Shown: positions 17,618 to 26,245 of the stretch, one piece after another
Layout: each line of letters begins with the position of its first letter
Numbering within the stretch: position 1 is the first letter of the stretch
DNA from: Scytonematopsis contorta HA4267-MV1
Lineage (GTDB): Bacteria; Cyanobacteriota; Cyanobacteriia; Cyanobacteriales; Nostocaceae
Length of the DNA: 64,000 nt
Assembly: GCA_019359035.1 (NCBI GenBank)
Contig: JAHHIC010000074.1
Location: forward strand, 124,001-188,000
Reading direction: 5' to 3'
Translations under genes and position numbers: made by a program
Notes under the pieces: generated by a model
Database searches by the model: none
Told to the model about the DNA's origin: nothing
Seen by the model: the letters and a program-made list of their open reading frames with translations, nothing else

Positions 17618-17717
17618 CAGTCAACGGTCAACAGCCAACAGTCAACAGCCAACAATCAACAGTCAACAGTCAACGGTCAACAGCCAATAGTCAACAGCCA
17701 ACAATCAACAGTCAACC
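17618..17717. repeat. AGTCAAC/AGCCAAC heptamer array
   Basis: About 14 units of a degenerate 7-bp repeat (GTCAACA, GCCAACA, ATCAACA, GTCAACG) fill the space between the barrel gene and the RDD-pentapeptide gene and end almost at the stop codon of the latter. Confidence 0.93.
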
Positions 17718-17724
17718 ATTAACA

Positions 17725-19896
17725 TTAAGGACAACGAGGATGAATACCCCCCTGAGTACAAATGTAAGCTATTTGCTTAGGGTCTAAATTCTTTACTTGC
17801 GTAAAATCTACACCTTTTACTAAAGCTGATTTTGACCCTGCTGATGGAGTTTGCACAAATTGGTCTGATGGGTCTTGCCTTCCCGGAGCTAAAATAGTTC
17901 CTTGAAAATCAGCCCCTGCTAAGTTTGCACCCCTCAAGTCAGCTACGCTTAAATCAGCATTTCTTAAATTGGCGTCTTGTAAATTAGCGGAGCGTAAATT
18001 TGCGTTCACTAAACGAGCAGCACCAAAATTAGCCTCATTAAGATTTGCGTGGTCTAAGTCAGCGTCCGATAAGTCGGCTTCTTGCCAATGAGTTTTGGTC
18101 AAATTAGCGTAAGATAATTGAGTCCCAACAGCTATGGCTCGACCGAGACGCGCACCAAATAAATCAGTTTCGTTTAATTTGGCTGCACCTAAATCAGCCC
18201 CTGTGAGACTGGCGTTTTCTAATATTGCACCCCGTAAGTCAGCTCCCATTAGTTGAGCGCTGCTAAGATTTGCTGCCAGTAATCTTGTACCAGATAAATT
18301 CGCTTTGTTGAGATTAGCTCGACTTAAATCAGCACGGTTCATTAATACACGACTAAGATTTGCATCACTAAAATTTGCACCTGTAAGACGTGCGTTAGTA
18401 AAATCCGCAATCCAATCGTCGTAAGTATCTATACGTCCGTCTTCCCCTAAACCTCGGAAACGACTACTCTTGAAACTAGCTTGACTGAGGTTGGCGTTTC
18501 TAAAATTAGCCCCCCACAAGTCAGCTTTATCTAGTACTAAACCAAAAAATGATGTGCTTGGGGAGCCACTTTGTCCTAACTGAATGCGGCTAAGGTCTAA
18601 ATCGTTAACTTTACCAGTGTAAACAGCTAAAATTTTGTTAATTGCCCGTTGGTTAGCATGTAACCTTCTTTGCCGCAAATCTTGCTCGGTAGGATTATTT
18701 CCTGCAGCCTCTAACTCACTTGTAAGAAACTGATTCATGCTCCGTAAGTTGGGAATCGCTTCTAAACCAACAGTTACTAAACTTTGCTGAATGGAATCTA
18801 ATAGTACAGGATTATTTTCTCCAGCCAAAAGATTTACCAAGAATTTTGTCGCTTGGTCATCTTTAAGAGTCCCTAAAGCCAAAATAGCGCTGCGACGTTC
18901 TTCTAGAGAAATATTAGAGTTAGATTTTAAGCGTTTTTCCAATTCTTCAAACTGCTTACCGTTACGTTCTTCCCTAGCTCGCTGATTCTGCTGAGTCTGA
19001 ATATATACCTGGGCAGCAATTAAAGTACTTAGGACGGCAACAATACTTAACGCAGCCGCCGCTCCCATCGTCAGACTAGGATTACGACGCATCCGACGCC
19101 ACAAGCTGATTTCTCGTCCAGACTCTGGAGAAATCACTATAGAGGCGATTGCCGCTTCTTCGTCTTGGTTTGCCCACTGTTCGCTGTTGCCTCTTGTGGT
19201 CTGACCACGCATTTTTCCAGATAACAAAGCGGGTGGCATAGGTTTGGTGGCATCGACAGTGTAAGCACCTATTAGTTTGTTATGAAGTCCACGACGACCC
19301 AACTTGGAGGGGAAGCTCATCCCTTCGGCTATTAACATGGAGACCGCAACAAAAACAAATAAAGCTAATTGGGGGAAAAATGGACTAAAGCGCCACAAAT
19401 AATAAGCTACGGTAATCGGTATCGCTGTTCTACCAACACCCTCGCGTACTATCACGGCTAATACACCTGGAGGAGTAGCATTTTCTGTTACGACTCGCAC
19501 ACCAAACCAACGTTTGGGAATTGTACTGCCTGTTTTTCCCAATAAAAACCATTGCCAAGCGGTTAACGTTATTGGTGCTAATAATCCTAAAGTCCAAAGA
19601 AAATTAGTCGGCCAGGATACATTACGGGTATCGTAGCTCACAGGTAAAGCCAAGGGACGAGTGACTAATCTCTCAGTAGCTCCCAATACAGGGTTGAGAG
19701 GAACTCGACTTAAATCACTTTTCTGATTTATAAACGTTCCAACACCGAAAGGAACTAAGCCACTGACGACCACCAGGGAGATTTCCGTAACCCAAGCAAA
19801 AAAGCGTCGAGTGGATAGGGGTAGCGAAGCAGGCTTTCCGGAGTTTTTAGAGCTACTGGGTTGATTGTTATTTCTCCTCACAGTTGGGGTCGTCAT
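17725..19896 (-). CDS. RDD membrane domain fused to pentapeptide-repeat domain
   Basis: A 723-residue fusion. Residues 30-215 are an RDD-type membrane domain with about four spans and the signature WFGVRVV near residue 129. Residues 265-305 contain another span (LTMGAAAALSIVAVLSTLIA) and a charged coiled coil. Residues 320-385 look HEAT-like (RRSAILALGTLKDDQATKFL). Residues 435-680 are pentapeptide repeats (LDKADLWGANFRNANLSQAS). The C-terminus holds two cysteines (YICTQGGIHPRCP). Both large halves have family matches, but the combined function is unknown; the pentapeptide part probably faces the cytosol. Third pentapeptide gene of the cluster. Confidence 0.85.
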   Translation of the reverse strand: MTTPTVRRNNNQPSSSKNSGKPASLPLSTRRFFAWVTEISLVVVSGLVPFGVGTFINQKSDLSRVPLNPVLGATERLVTRPLALPVSYDTRNVSWPTNFLWTLGLLAPITLTAWQWFLLGKTGSTIPKRWFGVRVVTENATPPGVLAVIVREGVGRTAIPITVAYYLWRFSPFFPQLALFVFVAVSMLIAEGMSFPSKLGRRGLHNKLIGAYTVDATKPMPPALLSGKMRGQTTRGNSEQWANQDEEAAIASIVISPESGREISLWRRMRRNPSLTMGAAAALSIVAVLSTLIAAQVYIQTQQNQRAREERNGKQFEELEKRLKSNSNISLEERRSAILALGTLKDDQATKFLVNLLAGENNPVLLDSIQQSLVTVGLEAIPNLRSMNQFLTSELEAAGNNPTEQDLRQRRLHANQRAINKILAVYTGKVNDLDLSRIQLGQSGSPSTSFFGLVLDKADLWGANFRNANLSQASFKSSRFRGLGEDGRIDTYDDWIADFTNARLTGANFSDANLSRVLMNRADLSRANLNKANLSGTRLLAANLSSAQLMGADLRGAILENASLTGADLGAAKLNETDLFGARLGRAIAVGTQLSYANLTKTHWQEADLSDADLDHANLNEANFGAARLVNANLRSANLQDANLRNADLSVADLRGANLAGADFQGTILAPGRQDPSDQFVQTPSAGSKSALVKGVDFTQVKNLDPKQIAYICTQGGIHPRCP

Positions 19897-19949
19897 GGTG
19901 ATTCCTTTAATCTTATTTTTACGCCGTCAATAGGCGTGCTTAAAACATA

Positions 19950-20147
19950 CTATTGTTGTTCTAGATAGCTACTATAGGCAACAAATTTGTATAGTATATA
20001 CACTAAAATCGACAATAGTGTAACGGTAATTACATAAGCTACCAGTTTAATGGCGGCTTTTAATATCGCCAGATAATATTGCCAAAGTAAATATAACTGC
20101 CTCCGCCGATTTTGCGACAAATAACATTTTTTATCAAAGAAAATCAA
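19950..20147 (-). CDS. Possible small membrane protein, 65 aa
   Basis: A 65-residue frame with a basic N-terminal part and a long hydrophobic stretch (AIKLVAYVITVTLLSILVYI) that would span the membrane. It starts with TTG and has no convincing ribosome binding site, and I recognise no family. It lies just upstream of the RDD-pentapeptide gene on the same strand. Could be a chance frame. Confidence 0.3.
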   Translation of the reverse strand: MIFFDKKCYLSQNRRRQLYLLWQYYLAILKAAIKLVAYVITVTLLSILVYILYKFVAYSSYLEQQ

Positions 20148-20306
20148 GACTTCTATATACCAATAGATACGGGTAAAAAATACTACACACGTGATGGATG
20201 GACTTAATTAATATCCGGGAGGAACAAACGGGGAGAGAATTTAGTCTTAAATACCCAGGCTATGTGTATAAATATCGCATTTAAAACAGTCGGGAGCACT
20301 AAATAT

Positions 20307-20735
20307 ATGAATAAACTTAGGATACTTTCAGTTGTTCCCGCAGTCTTAGCTATGGGCTTAATTCTTAGCCATACTAAGTTAGCGGATGCACAACCCGTTC
20401 CCATCAACGCTAACTTCCAGCCAGACCCATTAGTTTTAAATGGGACTTCTGGGGGCGCAAACAAAGGTAATTGCGGTAATGTGGCTGCTACGCCCAATCA
20501 TGTTTTGGAAGTTAAAAAATCACTCCCCTACTTACGATTAACGGTAGAAGGACAAGGACAGCCAACCTTGTTGATAGATGGACCTGGGGGGCGCTTTTGC
20601 GTTTTGACGGATAATTCTGGAAGTAAGCCAGAAATTTCTGGTTACTGGCAGGAAGGGAAATACTCCCTGTACGTAGGCGACTTATCCCAAAAACAGTTTA
20701 ACTACACCTTGTCGATTTCGCAACAAAAAAAGTAG
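20307..20735 (+). CDS. Secreted protein of unknown function
   Basis: A 142-residue protein with a signal peptide (MNKLRILSVVPAVLAMGLIL, probable cleavage near ADAQ at 29-32). The mature part is beta-rich, has two cysteines (GNCGNV and GRFCVL) that could form a disulfide, and contains LTVEGQGQPTLLIDGPGGRF and GYWQEGKYSLYVGDL, resembling small periplasmic beta-sandwich proteins found in cyanobacteria. GGGAG lies about 10 bases before the ATG at 20307, so I prefer this to the in-frame ATG at 20262. The function is not known to me. Confidence 0.7.
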   Translation: MNKLRILSVVPAVLAMGLILSHTKLADAQPVPINANFQPDPLVLNGTSGGANKGNCGNVAATPNHVLEVKKSLPYLRLTVEGQGQPTLLIDGPGGRFCVLTDNSGSKPEISGYWQEGKYSLYVGDLSQKQFNYTLSISQQKK

Positions 20736-20742
20736 GGGAGGA

Positions 20743-20778
20743 TGACTGTTGACTGTTGACTGTTGACTGTTGACTGTT
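20743..20778. repeat. TGACTGT heptamer array, five copies
   Basis: Five TGACTGT units (the complement of the GTCAACA family) lie between two convergent genes. Confidence 0.93.
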
Positions 20779-20780
20779 AT

Positions 20781-21152
20781 TTATTCTTCTATGGCTCTGG
20801 CTGAAACTTCTACTGCTTTTACGTCAATAGTTCCTTCTGGTGTGAAGCGTTGAAAATGCCCACTTTGTACCATCAGTTGTTCACCACAGTTGGGACATTG
20901 CAACTGGCTATTATTTAAACCCGAAGATTGGTATCCACAGACCGGACAGTTATCTGTAACCAAGTTGCGCGAAAGCCACCAGCGAAAACCAAAAAAAGCG
21001 ACTACTGGTGCTAAGGACAATATGGTAAACAAGATTAGGAAAGAGTTGACTAACCATCCTAAACCTACCGACCCCAGCAACCAAAAAAGTCCTAAAGTAA
21101 ACAGCCAAGGGCGGATATTAGACAAATTCAACTGAAAAGATTTAAGGCTCAT
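20781..21152 (-). CDS. Zinc-ribbon membrane protein
   Basis: A 123-residue protein: two adjacent membrane spans (about residues 16-35 and 37-57) followed by a zinc ribbon with CPVCGYQSSG and CPNCGEQ about 18 residues apart, then an acidic tail. The ribbon should bind one structural zinc ion on the cytosolic side. The function is unknown; similar short proteins are widespread in cyanobacteria. Its end touches the heptamer array. Confidence 0.7.
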   Translation of the reverse strand: MSLKSFQLNLSNIRPWLFTLGLFWLLGSVGLGWLVNSFLILFTILSLAPVVAFFGFRWWLSRNLVTDNCPVCGYQSSGLNNSQLQCPNCGEQLMVQSGHFQRFTPEGTIDVKAVEVSARAIEE

Positions 21153-21227
21153 TTTAAAAATTTCTCCCTCGTCTCCCTTTAGGATAGCGATTTTACTGCA
21201 TGGCGTTAACTTGTAGCGAAATTGCCG

Positions 21228-22448
21228 TTAAATGTTGTAATGTTTGGGAGTTGGGGGTGGGGAGTTGGGGGTGGGGAGTGGGGAGTGGGGAGTGGGGAGT
21301 TGGGAGTGGGGAGTGGGGAGTGAGGAGTTGATACCTAAACTTTCTTGCAATTTTTTTACAAAAGCATCCCAACCAAAATTAGCTATGGCTTCTTCTCTTA
21401 ACCACTCTCCGTTACAACGTGGGTCGTTACCTTGAAGAATTTCTATACAAGCTGCTGCAACGGCGTCCGAATCTCTATGTGGTATTCTCCATCCTACTCT
21501 ACCATCTTGTACGGGGTCTGCGGAGCCGTCGGCGTCTCCTGATAATACCGGTTTACCACAAGCCATTGCTTCTAGGTAAACAATACCAAAACCTTCTTGG
21601 GAAGGCATAATATAGGCATCCGCAAGACGGTAATGCTCTACTAAATCTTCTGTTGCGACAAAACCAGCAAAAACAACACTGTCAGCAACGTTTAAATCAA
21701 TAGCTAGTTGAGCTAATCGTGGTTGGTCATCACCGCGACCAATAACTAAATATTTTACTTCTGGAAAGACTTTTTTAATTTGCGGTAGAGCGCGAATTGT
21801 CACATCTACACCTTTGTAAATATCCCCAGACCACAAACGCGCTACGGTCATTAAAACTTTATTGCTTGCTAAGCTATATTTACTAACTAATTCAGGTTTT
21901 ACTTCACCTGGCGTAAATTTACTACCATCAATTGAGCAGGGTAGCATTTGTACTTTTGCTGGGTCGATACCATTAGCTTTACAAGTACAATCCCGACTGT
22001 AACGGCTAATTGTCCAAATACGATTTGAAGATGCTAGAGCTTTACGATATGAAGGTTCAAGCCCATCCCAAACTTCTTTTCCGTAAGTTAGCACGGTATA
22101 GGGAATACCTAAAGGTCGGCAAAAACTTTGTACTAATGGCGCAAGGTTAATATGACCACAATAAACATGCTCAGGACGATGCTGCAAGAGAAATTTGAGC
22201 AATGCTAAAGCCATTTTCAACCTACCCTTTTGTGGGGATGGGTTTTTGAAATAATGAAATTTTAAGCGCTCTGACTCAAAAGGGTTTGAACATTGAGAAC
22301 TGTCCCTCAATAAAAATACTTCCGCTTTTACTGGCGCATTCAATTCCAAATACGCTCGGAAAATATCTTTCACGTAAGATTGTATTCCACCTTCACGCTC
22401 GAAAATTTCTAAGAAAAGGAAAAGGTGATTTATTTTGCCTGTTGTCAT
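21228..22448 (-). CDS. Glycosyltransferase family 4
   Basis: A 406-residue GT-B glycosyltransferase. The donor-site region is clear: LMTVARLWSGDIYKGVDVTI, YLVIGRGDDQPRL, VVFAGFVATEDLVEHYRLAD and the E-x7-E motif EGFGIVYLEAMACGKPV. It probably adds a sugar from an NDP or GDP donor to an exopolysaccharide or glycolipid. It lies 82 bases after gmd on the same strand, which suggests a pair using GDP-mannose-derived sugars. The last 31 residues (from about SLPTPHSQLPTP) are low-complexity and are encoded by a heptamer array, so they are a secondary extension. The original stop has presumably been overrun. Confidence 0.9.
   Translation of the reverse strand: MTTGKINHLFLFLEIFEREGGIQSYVKDIFRAYLELNAPVKAEVFLLRDSSQCSNPFESERLKFHYFKNPSPQKGRLKMALALLKFLLQHRPEHVYCGHINLAPLVQSFCRPLGIPYTVLTYGKEVWDGLEPSYRKALASSNRIWTISRYSRDCTCKANGIDPAKVQMLPCSIDGSKFTPGEVKPELVSKYSLASNKVLMTVARLWSGDIYKGVDVTIRALPQIKKVFPEVKYLVIGRGDDQPRLAQLAIDLNVADSVVFAGFVATEDLVEHYRLADAYIMPSQEGFGIVYLEAMACGKPVLSGDADGSADPVQDGRVGWRIPHRDSDAVAAACIEILQGNDPRCNGEWLREEAIANFGWDAFVKKLQESLGINSSLPTPHSQLPTPHSPLPTPNSPPPTPKHYNI
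21245..21329. repeat. GGGGAGT heptamer array within the glycosyltransferase 3' end
   Basis: About twelve GGGGAGT/GGGAGTT units, read on the minus strand as Pro-Thr-Pro-His-Ser-x-Leu repeats. Because three 7-mers make 21 bases, the array translates into a 7-residue peptide repeat. Confidence 0.95.
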
Positions 22449-22530
22449 TTGTCAATTATAAGCTTTAGTCTTATTTATAATAATTATTAATAATTCTTCA
22501 TCCTTACTTGGTGTCATGGAAAGAGCCAGC

Positions 22531-23532
22531 CTACGAATGGTTAATTAAGGAGGCTACGGGTGCAATTTTTCCATTTTGTAAGAGTTCTAAGTCGGTTTGT
22601 ACCATTTTCTCTATTAGTTGCTTAAAACTAACTTGAGGTTGCCAACCGAGTTTGGTTTTGGCTTTTGTGGGGTTAGCTACTAGTTGAAAGTGTTCGTCTG
22701 CACGCAGTAATTCAGTGTTTATAACTACATATTTTGTCCATTCCAATCCCGCACACTCAAATGCGGTCGCGACTAACTCTCTTACACTATGTAAATAGCC
22801 TGTACCAATTACATATTCTTCTGGTTCATCTACTTGTAACATTCGCCACATGGCTTCAACATAGTCACCCGCAAAGCCCCAGTCTCTTTTTGCATCTAAA
22901 TTACCCATTTCCAAGGTTTTTGCTAAGCCAAGTTTAATTGATGCCGCAGCTAAAGAGATTTTGCGTGTCACAAATTGGGGTGCTCGCAATGGAGACTCGT
23001 GGTTATATAAAATTCCACTACAAGCAAATAAACCATAACGCTGTCGGTGATGCACCATTGTCCAATGAGCGTGCATTTTTGCAGCAGCATAGGGATTTTT
23101 GGGACGAAAAGGCGTTTCCTCATCTTGGGGAGAACAGTCAACATCCCCAAACATTTCCGAACTGCTGGCTTGATAAAATCTGGTAGATAAACCAACTTGT
23201 CGCACCGCATCTAAAAGTCTAGTCGCTGTTCCAGTAATTAAGTCCAAAGTTCCTAGGGGGTCTTTCCAAGAATCTGGGACAAAACTAGGAGCTGCTAAAT
23301 TGTAAATTTCTTGAGGAAGTAGCTGTTCTACTGCTGTTAACAAAGCTTGAGGGTCTCTCAAATCAACAGTGTAAATTTCTACTAAATTTGCCAAAGAACC
23401 TAATTTTGCCAAATTTGGTTGTCGTTGTGGCGAAACTAGCCCAACTACTCGGTAACCACGTTCTAGGAGAAAATGGCTGAGATAGTAGCCATCTTGACCT
23501 GTAATCCCTGTAATTAGCGCTGTTTTAGCCAT
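22531..23532 (-). CDS. gmd: GDP-mannose 4,6-dehydratase
   Basis: Gmd converts GDP-mannose to GDP-4-keto-6-deoxymannose, the precursor of GDP-fucose, GDP-rhamnose and related sugars. The 333-residue protein is a typical extended short-chain dehydrogenase: NADP-binding GITGQDG at 9-15, SSSEMFG at 123-129, catalytic Tyr148 and Lys152 (YAAAK), and the substrate-binding NHESPLRAPQFVTRKIS. An ordinary Gmd is about 350 residues. It is followed on the same strand by the glycosyltransferase, 82 bases on. The next enzyme of a fucose or rhamnose pathway is not in the window. Confidence 0.93.
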   Translation of the reverse strand: MAKTALITGITGQDGYYLSHFLLERGYRVVGLVSPQRQPNLAKLGSLANLVEIYTVDLRDPQALLTAVEQLLPQEIYNLAAPSFVPDSWKDPLGTLDLITGTATRLLDAVRQVGLSTRFYQASSSEMFGDVDCSPQDEETPFRPKNPYAAAKMHAHWTMVHHRQRYGLFACSGILYNHESPLRAPQFVTRKISLAAASIKLGLAKTLEMGNLDAKRDWGFAGDYVEAMWRMLQVDEPEEYVIGTGYLHSVRELVATAFECAGLEWTKYVVINTELLRADEHFQLVANPTKAKTKLGWQPQVSFKQLIEKMVQTDLELLQNGKIAPVASLINHS

Positions 23533-23802
23533 ACGTTACTCCTAAACCCCTTGTATCTTTTCCATTATTAAGGAAGTGACTTGTTGCCAAATCCTAACAA
23601 AGGAGTAAATGTAACTCGTATGCTGTCTTTACGGGATTATTGATTTTTTTTTATACCGTTATTCTGTATTCTTAATCACACTTAGTCACAGTGTGCGTAT
23701 GATTAGGCAAACTGTATATTTTTTTATAGTATAAAAATATTCAACTCATTTTATCTTCTCCATTCCCCACTCCCAATTCCTAATTCCCGATTCCCCGCTC
23801 CC

Positions 23803-24249
23803 TCATTTATGACCATATTTGACGATGACTAAGCAATTACGACCATCAGAACCACGTTCGTAGGCTACATGGTCTGCTAGCCGTCTCAGGAGAAACCAAC
23901 CGTATCCACCAACCTGTAAAGTACCAGGTTCTGGTTCTCTAACTGCATCTGGATTAAAAGGTTGTCCGTAGTCCCAGATTCTAATTTCTAATCGGTCAAC
24001 CCACAAACAAACCTCAACCTCGATGGTGGTTTCTGGCGGTAAAGCATGATGAGCGTGGCGTACTGCGTTAGTAAAGCCTTCTGCTAATGCTAAGTTGAGG
24101 CGATAAAGTTGGGTTTCTGTCCAACCAAGTTGGGATAAATATTTTAGACAAAAATCCTCAAACCATTGTTGCACCTGGTTTAGCAGCCTGAGTTCGCTCT
24201 TCACCGTCAGATGGTCTTGCTGCAAGATGCTAAGCATTGACCGTGACAT
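23803..24249 (-). CDS. RsbW-like anti-sigma factor/serine kinase ATPase
   Basis: A 148-residue GHKL ATPase of the RsbW/SpoIIAB type. The N box is NLALAEGFTNAVRHAHH near residue 59, the G1 box IRIWDYGQPF near 105, and GGYGWFLLRRLADHV forms the G2 region. Such proteins phosphorylate anti-anti-sigma factors or bind sigma factors or other partners. No STAS-domain or PP2C partner lies next to it; its neighbours petD (upstream, 216 bases) and gmd are unrelated, so the target is unknown. Confidence 0.88.
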   Translation of the reverse strand: MSRSMLSILQQDHLTVKSELRLLNQVQQWFEDFCLKYLSQLGWTETQLYRLNLALAEGFTNAVRHAHHALPPETTIEVEVCLWVDRLEIRIWDYGQPFNPDAVREPEPGTLQVGGYGWFLLRRLADHVAYERGSDGRNCLVIVKYGHK

Positions 24250-24465
24250 GACTATAAGTGGATGTAATATTTATATATCTTTTGTACTTTAAAGACTCTT
24301 GTTTTTGGAAGAGATTTAGATTCAAAATACAAAATTTCCAGATGCAACCTGTTTGGTTAACGAAGGACATTTCTGTAAAATTGACGCCTGTTAATTCCTC
24401 TTTCAAGTACATTAGCACTTTTGTGAGAAACCTACAGGCGTCAAACTATCTAGGGAAGACTATAT

Positions 24466-24948
24466 TTAGAACAATCCCAAGGTTAAAGATTTGTCTAATG
24501 GTAAAGTCGCACCAATACCTAACCAAATTGTTACCAATGTACCAAATAGAAACACAACGGTTGCTACTGGACGACGGAAAGGGTTTTGGAACTTGTTCAC
24601 GTTTTCAATGAAGGGAACAAGAATTAATCCAGCTGGGACAGCAGCCATTGCTAAAACGCCTAACAATTTGTTGGGCAATGAGCGCAAGATTTGGAATACA
24701 GGGTACAAGTACCACTCAGGAAGAATTTCCAAAGGTGTTGCGAATGGGTTAGCAGGTTCACCAATTACTGCTGGGTCAAGTACAGCTAACGCTACCACAC
24801 AAGCGAAACTTCCCATGATTACTACTGGGAAAATGTACAGCAGGTCATTTGGCCAAGCTGGTTCACCGTAGTAGTTATGCCCCATACCTTTAGCTAGTTT
24901 GGCTCTTAAACTAGGGTCGCTTAGGTCGGGCTTTTTAAGTGTTCCCAT
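24466..24948 (-). CDS. petD: Cytochrome b6f complex subunit IV
   Basis: The 160-residue product has exactly the expected length. Its three membrane spans, the PEWY quinol-site motif ([15 protein letters not shown]) and the start [20 protein letters not shown] are unmistakable. With cytochrome b6 it forms the quinol-oxidising core in the thylakoid membrane. It lies 265 bases after petB on the same strand, the usual petBD operon. Confidence 0.99.
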   Translation of the reverse strand: MGTLKKPDLSDPSLRAKLAKGMGHNYYGEPAWPNDLLYIFPVVIMGSFACVVALAVLDPAVIGEPANPFATPLEILPEWYLYPVFQILRSLPNKLLGVLAMAAVPAGLILVPFIENVNKFQNPFRRPVATVVFLFGTLVTIWLGIGATLPLDKSLTLGLF

Positions 24949-25121
24949 CTTAAATATTCTCTCCTACTGAAGTTGAGTTTAAAGATTTACTGTTTTGTTT
25001 TAGCTGCTAGGAGCTAACACACTCTTCGTTGTTAGCGACAAGTTGATACAGCCTTCAATAAACGCTTGTCTTTCAAATATGAGTCCAAGTAATGTTACTT
25101 TTACACCATATTAAATTAAAA

Positions 25122-25162
25122 CAAACTACAAAACAAACTACAAAACAAACTACGAAACAATC
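25122..25162. repeat. Short tandem repeat in the petB-petD spacer
   Basis: Three copies of a 12-bp unit ACAAACTACAAA, the last with one change, in the transcribed spacer between petB and petD. Confidence 0.85.
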
Positions 25163-25213
25163 TGCTTATATTTTGCTTTAACTTCACAGCTTGCCGCTAA
25201 CAACTAGCTTTGA

Positions 25214-25861
25214 TTACAACGGACCAGAAATCCCTTGCTTACGAATCATTAGGAAGTGCAGTAGCATGAAGACCGCAATCAACCAGGGTAGTACAAAGGT
25301 GTGAGCGCTGTAGTAGCGAGTTAAGGTGGCTTGTCCAACACTAGAACCACCACGTAACAAGTCAGAAATCAAAACGCCTACAACAGGAATCGCTTCTGGT
25401 ACACCGCTAACAATTTTCACAGCCCAGTAACCGATTTGGTCCCAAGGTAGAGAGTAGCCAGTTACACCAAAAGAAACAGTTATTACAGCTAGGATTACAC
25501 CACTAACCCAGGTAAGTTCACGGGGCTTTTTGAAACCGCCAGTGAGGTATACACGGAAAACGTGCAAAATCATCATCAACACCATCATGCTGGCAGACCA
25601 ACGGTGGATGGAGCGAATCAACCAACCAAAGTTTACTTCGTTCATGATGTATTGAACGGAAGAGAATGCTTCAGCAACAGTTGGTTTGTAGTAGAAGGTC
25701 ATCGCAAATCCAGTGGCAAACTGGATTAAGAAGCACGTCAAAGTGATTCCACCCAAGCAATAGAAGATATTTACATGGGGTGGGACGTACTTGCTGGTAA
25801 CGTCGTCAGCAAGGGCTTGAATTTCCAAGCGCTCCTCGAACCAGTCGTAAACGTTCGCCAT
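25214..25861 (-). CDS. petB: Cytochrome b6
   Basis: A 215-residue protein of standard length. It carries haem-ligand histidines in two pairs (His86/His100, and by my count His186/His201) and Cys35 (NIFYCLGG), which covalently binds the extra haem cn. Four membrane spans are visible and [15 protein letters not shown] lines the Qo site. It acts in the thylakoid b6f complex between photosystems II and I. First gene of petB-petD, divergent from ctpA, an arrangement common in cyanobacteria. Confidence 0.99.
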   Translation of the reverse strand: MANVYDWFEERLEIQALADDVTSKYVPPHVNIFYCLGGITLTCFLIQFATGFAMTFYYKPTVAEAFSSVQYIMNEVNFGWLIRSIHRWSASMMVLMMILHVFRVYLTGGFKKPRELTWVSGVILAVITVSFGVTGYSLPWDQIGYWAVKIVSGVPEAIPVVGVLISDLLRGGSSVGQATLTRYYSAHTFVLPWLIAVFMLLHFLMIRKQGISGPL

Positions 25862-26245
25862 ACAATCTCAAGTTCCTAAAAAAAATCGGTTGCGGTTGTT
25901 AATTCTCCCAATAAAAATTTTGGGATGTTGACCTTGTTAGTTTTCCGCTCGTTTGTTATTTAGCAACAAGTCGAGCAGCGAGAGTGAGAAGAACTTTAAA
26001 AACCTTAACACTCTGTAAAGATGTTATGTATTGCGTTCTCTTCGCACCCAAACTTAGAGGAAGATGGACACAAAGTAGATCATAGCGTTTCTGGAGTCGT
26101 ATGCATCTTAATCATTTGCTTAAGCAATTTGATTAAAAAATGCACCACTTCTATAAAAAAAGTAACATAGTCCTGAGAAAGATTTCATCTTTGGTAAGGC
26201 AAGTCAGGTGACAAATAGCAAATTGGGTAAAGGCAGCTATTGAAA
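25862..26245. promoter_or_regulatory. Divergent promoter region of petBD and ctpA
   Basis: 384 bases separate the divergent start codons of petB and ctpA, so both promoters must lie here. I cannot assign -35/-10 boxes with confidence. An AAAGG at 26230 precedes the chosen ctpA start. Confidence 0.6.

Noticed and set aside
19950-20147. Conserved small membrane protein
   Set aside because: It is listed only as a low-confidence feature, because the TTG start lacks a ribosome binding site and I recognise no family; not strong enough for a finding.
20204-20497. Minus-strand frame of 97 codons with a hydrophobic segment
   Set aside because: It overlaps the well-supported secreted protein at 20307-20735 in antisense, including its signal peptide; the hydrophobic look is a by-product.
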